A DNA stretch of 64,000 nt from Heloderma charlesbogerti (Eukaryota; Chordata; Lepidosauria; Squamata; Helodermatidae), in assembly GCA_026122225.1 (NCBI GenBank), contig JANEZZ010003061.1, positions 2,604,001 through 2,668,000 of the forward strand. The letters run 5' to 3'. The notes beneath the pieces are model-generated. The model saw only the letters and a program-made list of their open reading frames with translations, was not told the origin of the DNA and did not search any database. Each line of letters begins with the position of its first letter. Position 1 is the first letter of the stretch. Positions 11,014 through 23,233 of the stretch are shown here, one piece after another. A program made the position numbers and the translations under genes.

Positions 11014-12227
11014 TTGCAAGGTAGATCTTGCAAGGTTGACTGCAGCAATTCATGGAACGAGAATTGCTAGATATACAAGCTGGGTTTAGAAAAGGCAGAG
11101 GAACTAGAGACCAAATTGCCAATATCCGCTGGATAATGGAGAAAGCCAGGGAGTTTCAGAAAAACATCTCTTTCTGTTTTATTGACTATTCTAAAGCCTT
11201 TGACTGTGTGGATCATAACAAATTGTGGCACGTTCTTGGTGGTATGGGGATACCAAGTCATCTTGTCTGCCTCCTGGGGAATCTGTATAATGACCAAGTA
11301 GCAATGGTAAGAACAGACCACGGAACAACGGACTGGTTTAAGATTGGGAAAGGAGTACAGCAGGGTTGTATATTCTCACCCTACCTATTCAACCTGTATG
11401 CAGAACACATCATGCGACGTGCTGGGCTTGATGAATGAATCCAAGGCTGGAGTTAAAATCACTGGAAGAAACATTAACAGTCTCAGATATGCAGATGATA
11501 CTACTTTGATGGCTGAAAGCGAGGAGGAGCTGAGGAACCTTCTGACGAAGGTGAAAGAAGAAAGTGCAAAAGCTGGGTTGCAGTTAAACCTCAAAAAAAC
11601 CAAGATTATAGCAACCAGCTTGATGGATAACTGGCAAATAGAGGGAGAAAACATGGAGGCAGTGACAGACTTTGTATTTCTAGGCGCAAAGTTTACTGCA
11701 GACACTGACTGCAGCCAGGAAATCAGAAGACGTTTACTCTTGGGAGGAGAGCAATGACAAATCTTGATAAAATAGTTAAGAGGAGAGACATCACAATGAC
11801 AACAAAGGTCCACATAGTTAAAGCAATGATATTCCCCGTAGTAACCTATGGCTGCGAGAGCTGGACCATAAGGAAGGCTGAGCAAAGGAAGATAGATGCT
11901 TTTGAACTGTGGTGCTGGAGGAAAATTCTGAGAGTGCCTTGGACTGCAAGAAGATCAAACCAGTCCATACTCCAGGAAATAAAGCCAGACTTCTCACTTG
12001 AAGGAATGATAGTAAAGGCAAAACTGAAGTACTTTGGCCACATAATGAGAAGACAGGATACCCTGGAGAAGATGCTGATGCTAGGGAAAGTGGAAGGCAA
12101 AAGGAAGAGGGACCGATGAAGGGCAAGATGAATGGATGATATTCTGCTACGGCCAACAGGAAGCTCTGGCGTAGGCTGGTCCATGAAGTCACGAAGAGTT
12201 GGAAGCGACTGAGCGAATAAACAACAA
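11014..12227 (+). mobile_element. BovB (RTE) LINE, 5'-truncated
   Basis: This encodes the reverse transcriptase part of a BovB element: SFCFIDYSKAFDCVDHNKLW, the IGKGVQQGCIFSPYLFNLY box, SLRYADDTTLMAES (YADD active site) and the C-terminal VVTYGCESWTIRKAEQRKIDAFELWCWRKILR. The reading frame is broken by frameshifts near 11430 and 11750. The 3' end has the BovB tail ending AAACAACAA. Target-site duplications ACAGCTTTAAA lie at 11003-11013 and 12228-12238. The start is a normal 5' truncation within the RT. It sits in KL intron 1, antisense to KL. It is diverged from the copies at 14449 and 19398 and therefore probably older. Confidence 0.92.
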
Positions 12228-12655
12228 ACAGCTTTAAAAGGCATTGAATTCTTTATTTTTCTATTTGGCTTAAACAGGAAGGTTAGAAATCAGCATAAAA
12301 TATTTTCATGGTGGGGGCTTCTGTAGTTGTTGTCCTGAGGCAAGATCTGAAATTTGCAAGTGTTAAAGGAGGAATTAACGTAATCGGAGCACAGTGGCTG
12401 ACCAGAAAGTTTATGCAAGAAGTCTGCATCTCCTCTTGGGATGTGCAAGGCCTTAACATCCTATGGGACCTTTTTTCCGCCCTTCTCCAAGACCAAAAAA
12501 CCTTAGTCCCTGTCCAGATACAGGCCACATTTTCCCAGATCAGCAGAATTTGGGGGTACTTCATTACACCCCCCAGACTCTGTCTAGGGGCCACAGGATT
12601 GCTCCCTCCATATATATTTTACTCTCTTTATCCCTGAATTCCTACTGAGATGAGT

Positions 12656-12738
12656 GCTTAGATTCCTGCACTGAGCAAGGGGTTGGACTCGATGGTCTTG
12701 TAGGCCCCTTCCAACCCTACTATTCTATGATTCTATGA
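12656..12738 (+). mobile_element. CR1 LINE 3' tail
   Basis: GGGGTTGGACTCGATGGTCTTGTAGGCCCCTTCC is followed by the diagnostic ATTCTATGATTCTATGA 3' repeats. It is only the last ~80 bp of a CR1. Confidence 0.8.
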
Positions 12739-14149
12739 AATTATCTATTTGTCCAGAATCATCTGTTCTGACTGACATCAGCTGTTCAGGATCTCAGGAA
12801 AATGACTTTCACATCACCTGCTACCTAATCCTTTTTTTTTTTTTAAACTGATGCAGGTTGGAACATTCTGATTGCCAAGCATGTACTCTAACTCCTAACC
12901 TTGCAAGATGAGAATCAGGCCTCTAGATAAAGCATAAACCTGGCCATCCTATACATTCTCTCTTTTTGTACCAAGTTCACATAGCAAGGGTTTCATAGAA
13001 AAATGTAATGTATTTACACAGTTACCCAGCAGCAGGTCCCATTGAATTCAGTGGCATCTACTTCTGAGTAGTCATGCAAAGGATTACATTGTAAATCAGA
13101 TTTTTTCTAATATTTTATTCTCTTTTCCCCCCTTAAATTTATCTCTGATTTTTAATGTTTCCAACAAAATAAAATTCTCAGCCAATAAACACTGCCGTAA
13201 TTTGTTAATATGTAACATTTGTCACTACCTGTACACAAGACAAAATGCTGTACTGTTTAACTGAATTCATTTTACTGGCTTCATGACGCATATTCATCAT
13301 GCCTGATGCTTGAAAAGTCACATGAATGAGAAAATGGGTAATTAACCTAATCACTAATGCAATAAACAATTTGTAAGCGTATGTATCCAAATACAAGAGC
13401 TGACAAGACTTTTATAGCATTTTATAACATGCAGATGTTAAGCATTTTTGCAAATAAAATTGGTGACAATAGAAAAGGTGACAGAAACAATATGGCTGTT
13501 TATTTATATATACTGATCTATTATTTCAGAAATGTTGTGCGATTAAGTACGTCAAATGTTGGGCCAGTCACTATCTTTCTGCCTAACTTCCCTCACAGGA
13601 CTGTTGTGAAGAAAAAATTGGGTGGGAGGAAGAACCATATATGCGCACTTGAGCTCCATTGAAGAAAGACAGGATGACTGCATTTTATTCTGTGACTAAA
13701 AAACAAATCCAGAATGGCTTCAGTGAACACTTGTTTGTGTCAACAGCAACTATGCATGTGGTTCTAGCAATTTAAATGCTAATGTTTTAAGGATATTGTA
13801 ATGTATACTGGACATGAGTCTAGACAGGGGACAACAGTAAAAAGGAACTTGCTCATAACTGCTTCCAGTAGTCCATAAATATAATAAATAAAAAGGAAAT
13901 ATAAAATACTAGCTTGAAATATGGCATGTGTTCACACACAAATTCCTAAGTGGTTCAACAGGCCATCTTGGTGTAATAAATGTATGCTTGGAAATATTAT
14001 CTTCAATATATCATTCTTGAAAACGTACCAATAAAATTCAGAACTGTTTTTAGAGTTCTGATGACAATAGTACAGAAATACCAAGTTCAAATGGATTCTG
14101 TAGCTAAACAGGCTATTTTTTTTTTAAAGCACATGCTAAACTTTACCAC

Positions 14150-14357
14150 TAAGGGTGCTTCCAGACAGATGGCTCCTAGCACTACCAGTTGGAAGGCACT
14201 GTACAGCTATTCCGTCTTTTTGTCTTGAATGGATTTTCAGTGGTAAGAAAAAAAGCCAAAAAAGCAGTGGGAAAACACAGGAGGGTTACGAGAGGGAGAC
14301 AACATAGTCTGGACCCCCCTTAAGTCAGTGAATGAAGCTTCATCTGGAAGCGCCCTA
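14150..14357. mobile_element. Short TIR element (MITE)
   Basis: GGGTGCTTCCAGACAGATGG at the left and TCATCTGGAAGCGCCC at the right form imperfect terminal inverted repeats. There is no coding capacity. It is followed (14358-14438) by a repeat (GCAATCCTATGCA...AGTCCCACAACTACCAGC) that recurs at 46930-46992. Confidence 0.5.
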
Positions 14358-14448
14358 AAGGTGCAATCCTATGCAAATTTAGACAGAAAAAAGTCCCACA
14401 ACTACCAGCGTTCCCCTGGGAATGCATAGGATTGCCCTAATCATGCAT

Positions 14449-17400
14449 CCCCTTCATAGGTCACTGCCTTGTTGTGGCGAAGGGGCTTACATAACTCAGT
14501 GAAGCCATAAGCTATGCCGTGCAGGGCCACCCAAGACGGACAGGTCACGTCGGAGAGTTCTGACAAAATGTGGTCCACTGGAGAAGGAAATGGCAACCCA
14601 CTCCAGTATTCTTGCCAAGAAAACCTCATGGAACGTATCACAAAGCTAAAAGATATGACGCCGGAAGATGAGACCCTCAGGTCGGAAGGTGTCCAATATA
14701 CTACTGGGGAAGAGCAGAGGGTATTTCCAAGTAGCGCCAGAAAGAGTGAAGCGGTGGGGCCAAAGCCAAAAGGACACTCAGCTGTGGATGTGTCTGGTGA
14801 TGAAAAGAAAATCCGACGCTGTAAAGAACAATATTGTTTAGGAACCTGGAATGTCAGATCAATGAATCAAGGTAAGCTGGAGGTGGTCAAACATGAGATG
14901 GCAAGATTGAACATCGACATCTTGGGAATCAGCGAACTAAAATGGACAGGCATGGGCGAATTTAATTCAGGTGACCATTATATCTACTACTGTGGGCAAG
15001 AATCCCTTAGAAGAAATGGAGCAGCACTCATAGACAACAAAAGGGTGGGAAAAGCAGTACTGGGGTACAATCTTAAAAACAATAGAATGATCTCAGTACG
15101 AATCCAAGGCAAACCATTCAACATCACAGTAATTCAAGTCTATGCCCCAACCACTGATGCCGAAGAAGCTGAGGTTGATCGATTCTATGAAGACCTACAA
15201 CACCTTCTAGAACTAACACCAAAAAAAGATGTCCTCTTCATCATAGGGGATTGGAACGCTAAAGTAGGAAGTCAAGAAATAACCGGGATAACAGGCAAGT
15301 ATGGCCTTGGTGTACACAATGAAGCAGGACAAAGGCTAATAGAGTTTTGCCAAGAGAACACGCTGATCATAGCAAACACTCTTTTCCAACAGCACAAGAG
15401 GTGACTCTACACATGGACATCACCAGATGGTCAATATCAAAATCAGATTGATTATGTACTTTGCAGCCAAAGATGGAGAAGATCTATACAGTCAGTAAAA
15501 ACAAGACCTGGAACTGACTGTGGCTCAGATCATGAGCTTCTTGTTCCAAAATTTCAGCTTACATTGAGAATGTAGGGAAAACCACTAAACCACTCAGGTA
15601 TGACCTAAATCATTTGTTGTTGTTCAGTCGTTCAGTCGTGTCCGACTCTTCGTGACCCCATGGACGATAGCACGTCAGACCTTCCTGTCCAGCGCTCTCT
15701 CCCGGAGCGTGCTCAAGTTCATAAACAATATTGTTCTTTACAGCATCGGACTTTCTTTTCACCACCAGACACATCCACAGCTGGGTGTCCTTTCGGGTTT
15801 GGCCCAGCCGCTTCACTCTTTCTGGCGCTACTTGGAAATACCCTCTGCTCTTCCCCAGTAGCATATTGGACACCTTCCGACCTGAGGGGCTCATCTTCCG
15901 GCATCATATCTTTTAGCCTTGTGATACGTTCCATGGGGTTTTCTTGGCAAGAATACTGGAGTGGGTTGCCATTTCCTTCTCCAGTGGACCACATTTTGTC
16001 AGAACTCTCTGCCATGACCTGTCCGTCTTGGGTGGCCCTGCATGGCATAGCTTATGGCTTCACTGAGTTACGCAAGCCCCTTCGCCACAACAAGGCAGTG
16101 ATCCATGAAGGGGGACCTAAATCATATCCCTTATGAATATACAGTGGAGGTGAGGAATAGATTTCAGGGATTAGACCTGATAGACAGAGTGCCTGAGGAA
16201 CTATGGACAGAGGTCCGTAACATTGTTCAGGAGGCAGCAACTAAATCCATCCTAAAGAAAAAGAAATGCAAGAAAGAAATATATATAGAAAGATATATAT
16301 AGAACTATACAGGAAAGATCTTAATGTCCCTGATAGCCATGACAGTGCGGTCACTGAACTTGAGCCAGACATCCTAGAGAGTGAAGTCAAGTGGGCCTTA
16401 GGAAGCATTACTAACAACAAAGCTAGTGGAGATGACAGTATTCCAGCTGAGCTATTTAAGATCCTAAAAGATGATGCTGTTCAAGTGCTGCACTCAATAT
16501 GCCAACAAATTTGGAACACTCAACAGTGGCCACAAGACTGGAAAAGGTCAGTTTACATTCCAATTCCAAAGAAGGGCAATGCCAAAGTGTGTTCAAAGTA
16601 CCGTACAATTGCACTCACTTCACATGCCAGCAAGGTGATGCTCAAAATCCTACAAGCTAGGCTTCAGCACTATGTGAACCGAGAACTACAGTACAAGCTG
16701 GGTTTCGAAGAGGCAGAAGAACTAGAGATCAAATCACCAACTTTCGCTGGATCATGGAGAAAGCAAGAGAATTCCAGAAAAACGTCTATTTCTGCTTCAT
16801 TGACTATGCTAAAACCTTTGATTGTGTGGATCACAACAAACTGTGGCAAATTCTTAAAGAGATGGGAGTACCAGACCACCTTATCTGTCTCCTGAGAATC
16901 CTGTATGAGAGTCAAGAAGCAACAGTAAGAACCAGACATGGAACAACCGAGTGGTTCAAAATTGGGAAAGGAGTACGACAAGGCTGCATATTGTCGCCTT
17001 GCTTATTTAATGTATATGCAGAGTACATCATGAGAAACGCCGGGTTGGATGAATCACAGGTCGGAATTAAGATTGCCAGGAGAATTATCAACAACCTCAG
17101 ATACGCAGACGATACCACTCTAATGGCAGAAAGTGAAGAGGATCTAAAGAGCCTCTTGTTGAGGGTGAAAGTGGAGAGTGCAAAAGCTGGTTTGAAACTC
17201 AACATTAAAAAAACTAACATCATGGCATCTGGCCCCATCACGTCCTGGCAAATGGAAGCAGTGACAGATTTTATTTTCTTGGGCTCCAAGATCACCGCAG
17301 ACGGTAACTGTAGCCATGAAATTAAAAGACGCTTGCTCCTTGGGAGGAAAGCTATGGCAAACCTAGACAGCATAGTAAAAAGCAGAGACATCACCTTGCA

Positions 17401-17864
17401 GACAAAGGTCCGTCTAATCAAAGCTATAGTTTTCCCAGTAGCAACGTATGGCTGTGAGAGCTGGACTATAAGGAAGGCTGAGTGCCAAAGAATTGATGCT
17501 TTCGAACTGTGGTGCTGGAGAAGTCTTACGAGTCCCCTGGACTGCAAGGAGGTCAAATCAGTCCATCCTAAAGGAAATCAACCCTGAGTGCTCATTGGAA
17601 GGACAGATACTGAAGCTGAAGGTCAAATATTTTGGCCACCTAATGTGAAGAGAAAACTCACTGGAAAAGACCCTGATGCTGGGGAAGACTGAAGGCAAAA
17701 GGAGAAGGGGATGGCAGAGGATGAGATGGCTAGATAGCATCACCGATGCAATGAATATGAGCTTGAGCACACTCCGGGAGAGAGCAGAGGACAGGAAGGC
17801 CTGGTGTGCTATGGTCCATGGGGTCACGAAGAGTTGGACATGACTTAACAACTGAACAACAACA
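14449..17864 (+). mobile_element. BovB (RTE) LINE, full length, with nested insertion
   Basis: A complete BovB of about 2.9 kb plus a 500-bp nested insert (15614-16113), flanked by AATCATGCAT at 14439-14448 and 17865-17874. The first ORF (14514-15404) starts MPCRATQDGQ and carries the AP-endonuclease domain: YCLGTWNVRSMNQGK, ILGISELKWTG, YAPTTDAEEAE and IIGDWNAKVG. A stop at 15402 breaks it (AGGTGA). RT segments follow at 16266-16895 (VKWALGSITNNKASGDDSIP, WPQDWKRSVYIPIPKKG) and 16754-17587 (FCFIDYAKTFDCVDH, RQGCILSPCLFNVY, LRYADDTTLMAES). The frames are shifted relative to each other. The 3' tail ends AACAACAACA. Few lesions and intact TSDs suggest a fairly recent insertion, but it is not autonomous now. 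It is antisense to KL. Confidence 0.95.
15614..16113 (-). mobile_element. Internally deleted 'mini-BovB' nested in BovB
   Basis: The 500-bp antisense insert has a TSD GACCTAAATCAT at 15602-15613 and 16114-16125. On the minus strand it carries the BovB 5' end (same CCCCTTCAT start as the host element) through about 390 nt, including the beginning of the endonuclease ORF (MPCRATQDGQVMAES...KEQYCL). It then jumps to the last ~110 nt (AACTTGAGCACGCTCC to the CAACAA tail), skipping about 2.4 kb. It therefore keeps both ends needed for promoter and 3' recognition but no RT. Confidence 0.9.
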
Positions 17865-18209
17865 AATCATGCATAGTATTGTGTCGTAGGTATATTATCT
17901 AAGCAAATTCAGAGCTAGGAAATTAAATGCAACACCACTAAATTGTTTTATTGAAACTTGAGTTTGTCAGATTACTTATTCTGATAATAAATAACTTATT
18001 TCCAGAAAGTAGGAGTACAAAATTCAAATACATATACTTGTGGCCTGAAAACGTATTATGAATAAGAGCAAAATGACCATTAATAAAGAAACAACATAAT
18101 GCTACATGTATACTCAGAAGTAAGTCCCAATGAGTTCAAAGGGTAAAGCTCTCAACTCTGAGAATTATAGCCAACAGGTCAATGTTTCCACTGCTTCTTT
18201 CCTTAAGAA

Positions 18210-18345
18210 CAGCTTTCCCCAACTCTGGCACCCTCCAAACATGTTGGACTGCAAGTCCCATCATCACCAAGGGTGCTGCTGGCTGGGGATGATGGGAAGT
18301 ATAGTCCAAGACATCTGGACAGCACCAGATTGGGAAAGGCTGGGA
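18210..18345. mobile_element. Palindromic hAT-type MITE
   Basis: It starts CAGCTTTCCCCAACTCTGGC and ends ...CAGATTGGGAAAGGCTG, with the conserved middle TTGGACTGCAAGTCCCATCATC. It is the same family as 21059-21179 and 51441-51572. A scrap of tRNA-type SINE (GCATGTGCTCTACCACTTAG) follows. Confidence 0.65.
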
Positions 18346-18983
18346 CCTTTTGCATGTAAAGCATGTGCTCTACCACTTAGCTTCAATCTTCCCCTATTCC
18401 ACTTAGCTTGATAATTCTGTGAATGCAAGGGAGGAGGAAAACTAGCAGATGAAAGGGCTGACACTGAGCTATTAAGAGCTGAGATGAAATTCAGAGCAAG
18501 CAGGGCTTGCACTTGGCTCATAATAGTGCAAAGATTTCTGAAGTGGGAAAATTTGTGTCTGAATTTCCAAAAACTGTCTCCACCCCTAATCCTAATAAGC
18601 CTAGGAGACAGACATCTCTCCATCTTGTTTAACAGAAGAGCATCAGCCAAAACATTAGTACAATACTTCCTATCTACCATAAAACTTGCTATTTAGTGCT
18701 CAGAGTTGTCACACTGTGCCAATGTTGTGAGACACACTGATAAAAATTACTCTCATCTGACTTGGCTGCTTCTGTTAATTCAGATATTATACTGTAGGTG
18801 TCATTAGTAGCCCATTGTCGCAACAGCTTGGATCGCTGTCAGTTTGTTTTAATCACTGATGCCAAGAAGGTGCTTTGCTGGGAAAGTCTTCTTGACCCTT
18901 ATCCCAGCTGGCTTGTAAAGTACTATAATCCCTAAATAAGAACTTTCATCTCATCAAATCATCTCAAGAACATAAAGACTCAG

Positions 18984-19135
18984 GATGCAATCCTATGTAC
19001 ACATACCAGGAAGTAAGTCCCATTGAATGCAATAGGACTTACTTCTGAGTAGACTTGTACAGGATTTTTCCATAAGACTGCAGTATAAGCTCCACTGAAT
19101 AAAGTGGGATCTACTTCTGAGTAATGACGCATAAG
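18984..19135. repeat. Common squamate repeat (ACTTACTTCTGAGTAGAC type)
   Basis: It contains AAGTAAGTCCCATTGAATGC and ACTTACTTCTGAGTAGAC, a motif pair that recurs at 45250-45410 and 46750-46850. There is no coding capacity and its class is not known to me. Confidence 0.5.
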
Positions 19136-19260
19136 AGTGGGCTAAATGGCTGCATTCCAGTACGCACTCGCTTAGGACTAAACCCCGCTAAACTCAGTAG
19201 GACTTAAGCTAGGTGATGGACTTCCTGCTGACTGAGAAAGTCACCAGGCAGATATAGACT

Positions 19261-19368
19261 TGTTGTTGTTCAGTCGTTAAGTCGTGTCCAACTCTTTGTG
19301 ACCCCATGGACCATAGCATGCCAGGCCTTCCTGTCCTCCGCTCTCTCCCGGAGTGTGCTCAAGTTCAT
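19261..19368 (-). mobile_element. BovB 3' tail insertion (108 bp)
   Basis: Only the terminal ~108 nt of BovB, on the minus strand, flanked by AGATATAGACT at 19250-19260 and 19369-19379. Its internal edge (ATGAACTTGAGCAC) is almost the same base at which the 3' part of the mini-BovB at 15614 begins. Confidence 0.9.
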
Positions 19369-19397
19369 AGATATAGACTACTGTACTGCTATTTTTG

Positions 19398-20149
19398 AAA
19401 GCGAAGAGGATCTAAAGAGCCTCTTGTTGAGGGTGAAAGTGGAGAGTGCAAAAGCTGGTTTGAAACTCAGCATTAAAAAAACTAACATCATGGCATCTGG
19501 CCCCATCACTTCCTGGCATATAGAAGGGGAAGAAATGGAAGCAGTGACAGCTTTTATTTTCTTGGGCTCCAAGATCACCGCAGACGGTGACTGTAGCCAT
19601 GAAATTAAAAGACGCTTGCTCCTTGGGAGGAAAGCTATGGCAAACCTAGACAGCATAGTAAGAAGCAGAGACATCACCTTTCCGACAAAGGTCCGTCTAA
19701 TCAAAGCTATGGTTTTCCCAGTAGTAACATATGGCTGTGAGAGCTTGACTATAAGGAAGGCTGAGCGCCAAAGAATTGATGCTTTCGAACTGTGGTGCTG
19801 GAGAAGGCTCTTATGACGAGTCCCCTGGACTGCAAGGAGGTCAAATCAGTCAATCCTAAAGGAAATCAACCCTGAGTGCTCACTGGAAGGACAGATACTG
19901 AAGCTGAAGCTCAAATATTCTGGCAACCTAATGCGAAGAGAAAACTCCCTGGAAAAGACCCTGATGCTGGGAAAGATTGAAGGCAAAAGGAGAAGGGGAC
20001 AGCAGAGGATGAGATGGCTAGATAGCATCACGGATGCAATGGATATGAACTTGAGCACACTCCAGGAGAGAGCGGAGGACAGGAAGGCCTGGCATGCTAT
20101 GGTCCATGGGGTCACGAAGAGTTGGACATGACTTAACGACTGAACAACA
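19398..20149 (+). mobile_element. BovB LINE 3' fragment
   Basis: A 752-bp 5'-truncated BovB with TSD ACTGCTATTTTTG at 19385-19397 and 20150-20162. It encodes the C-terminal RT/thumb and zinc-ribbon-like tail (SEEDLKSLLLRVKVESAKAG, VVTYGCESLTIRKAERQRIDAFELWCWRRLL; stop at 19814). It is very similar to the full-length copy at 14449. It inserted 29 bp from the minus-strand BovB tail at 19261. Confidence 0.92.
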
Positions 20150-20912
20150 ACTGCTATTTTTGGAGCATTTAATAACCTGAACATTTCTCAGTGTTCATAT
20201 CTCTATTAAGCTGACGTTACCTGTGTATCTTCTATTATTGTGTGTAAGTGTCCATATTTTACTGCAAAATTTGACTCAGTAGTTATAATACATTCATCTA
20301 TCACTATTATGTTTCTCCTTTTTGTGAAATATATTTCATTGGCCTTCTTAAATATCATATTCTACTCATGCAGGTACTCCCTATTAGTTGGTTGTTCATT
20401 TGTTTTTAATAGAGCAGATACCACTACTTACGCATTGTATCTCTACCACCCGGATGTGTACATTCGTCTCTAGTCTCACCTGAATATTGGACTTTCCCCA
20501 ATGTATTTTCAGTCATGTGTAGATTTACCCACTATGACCTCCATTCAAGTTATGCATTCAATAAAGCAGGTTCTTGCCTATGAAAGCTCATGATACAATA
20601 AATTAGGTTGCAACCCTCAAACACACTCTAGTGAGGAGCAAGCCCTGTGTAGCACAGTGCTTGGAACCACCTTCCAAGTAAATATGTGCAGGATTGCGCT
20701 GCAAATTTTAAGGTACTGCAAGTACTTGCAACAGACTAACATGGCTACTCTTCCGCAATCCAACACACTAAAGTCTCTGAAATTCTGATTTAGCCACTTT
20801 CGTAGGAACCACCTATTTTCCTCTTTCTCACTTTTCAATTGTAAGCATTACACTTTGATACAACGGGATAATGCTAAAATCATAGACAGCCAGTGTGACA
20901 TATTGGTTAGAG

Positions 20913-21039
20913 CAGGGGTGGGGAACAAGTGGCTCTCCAGATGTTGTTGGACTGCAACTCCCGTCATCCCTAGCTAAGATAGCCGATAATGGGGGTGATG
21001 GGAGCTGCAGTCCAACATCTGGAGGAACACACGTCCCTG
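20913..21039. mobile_element. hAT-type palindromic MITE (CAGGGGTGGGG)
   Basis: 127 bp, CAGGGGTGGGGAAC...CGTCCCTG, with a long internal inverted repeat around TTGGACTGCAACTCCCGTC. The TSD is GGTTAGAG/GGTTAGTG (7 of 8), placed inside the SINE. Confidence 0.85.
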
Positions 21040-21058
21040 GGTTAGTGTTGGATTAGAG

Positions 21059-21179
21059 CAAGTTTCTCCAACCTGGAGCCCTCCAGATGTGTTGAATGAC
21101 ATTTCCCAGCATCCCCCAGCCAGCCTGGCTGGGAATTGTACTCCAACACATCTGAAGAGCTCCAGGTTGGGGAAGGCTG
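21059..21179. mobile_element. hAT-type palindromic MITE (TCTCCAACCTGG)
   Basis: 121 bp, CAAGTTTCTCCAACCTGG...CCAGGTTGGGGAAGGCTG, folding on itself over nearly its whole length. The TSD is GATTAGAG/GACTAGAT (6 of 8). It is the second insertion into the same SINE. Confidence 0.75.
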
Positions 21180-21749
21180 GACTAGATGTTCCTTCAAATC
21201 CTCACTCTGCCAAGAAGCTCACTGAGTGATGCTGGGCTGGTTTCCGTCTCTCAGCCTAACCTACCTCACAGGGTTGTTGTGATGATAAATAGGGAGGACC
21301 ATGTATGACACCCTGAGTTCCTTGGAGGAAGGGTTGGGTATAAATGGTGATGATGATGATAGTAATGATGATGCAGAAGTGTAAGACAACTAAAATCAGT
21401 CTAGTTCGACCTGACCAACCACACATCTCTTACAATACACACAACCAGACTGGGATTGTCTCTATAATAATTTGCCACAGGCAACGAGCAGGATTTAGGA
21501 GTTCGCAAAATGTGTTCTTCCAGAGGTGCCTGCAGGGCAAGTTTTAACTAAATAAATCTTGAAAAGGCAAACAAACACGTTGTGCTACACCTACTAGAGG
21601 CGCCGCCACATCAATTTTAAAAGGGGTTGGGCAGTACAGTACTATGGGGCAAAGTTCGATGGAACATTTTGCAGCATTCTGAAAGGTTAAAAATCCCACT
21701 TCTACCTCTGGAGCTCTTACGTCTGAGAACAGACTGGGACGATCCTGCT

Positions 21750-23000
<1,251 letters not shown>

Positions 23001-23024
23001 GAGGCGGGGGAGCAGGCTGCGATC

Positions 23025-23233
23025 CAGTGGAAGCTGGTGGCCCTGATGTCAGTGGGGCTGTGAATCCACCCAGGGTTTCTGTCAGAATTCTAAAGGAGAT
23101 GTTCAACGTGCTGAACCCATTTGGGGGGTTGGATTCAGCACCTCGGACAGCTCCTTTAGAATTCTGGCTAGTTCTGACTGAAACCCAGGGCGATGCACAG
23201 CCCCATCAGAATCAGAGCCGCCAACCTCTACTG
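23025..23233. mobile_element. Palindromic hAT-like element in the KL proximal upstream region
   Basis: It starts CAGTGGAAGCTGGTGG and ends ...CCAACCTCTACTG. Arms of about 60-95 bp (CTGATGTCAGTGGGGCTGTG against its complement) fold around an axis near 23125. The same ends and internal text occur at 44943-45183, where an 8-bp TSD is visible. No clear TSD here (CTGCGATC and CCATCCCA). Confidence 0.7.

Larger units (their letters stand above)
20887..21340 (+). mobile_element. MIR-type tRNA-derived SINE split by two MITEs
   Basis: The head GCCAGTGTGACATATTGGTTAGAG, the body CTCACTCTGCCAAGAAGCTCACTGAGTG and the tail TCTCAGCCTAACCTACCTCACAGGGTTGTTGTGATGATAAA match the common reptilian MIR-like SINE, also present inverted at 49540-49725. 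Two palindromic elements (20913-21039, 21059-21179) interrupt it. A (GAT)n stretch follows at 21342-21373. Confidence 0.75.

Noticed and set aside
19298..19816. Single 172-codon ORF that looks like one BovB protein
   Set aside because: It runs across two separate insertions and the 29-bp host segment between them; the first ~33 codons are antisense BovB tail.
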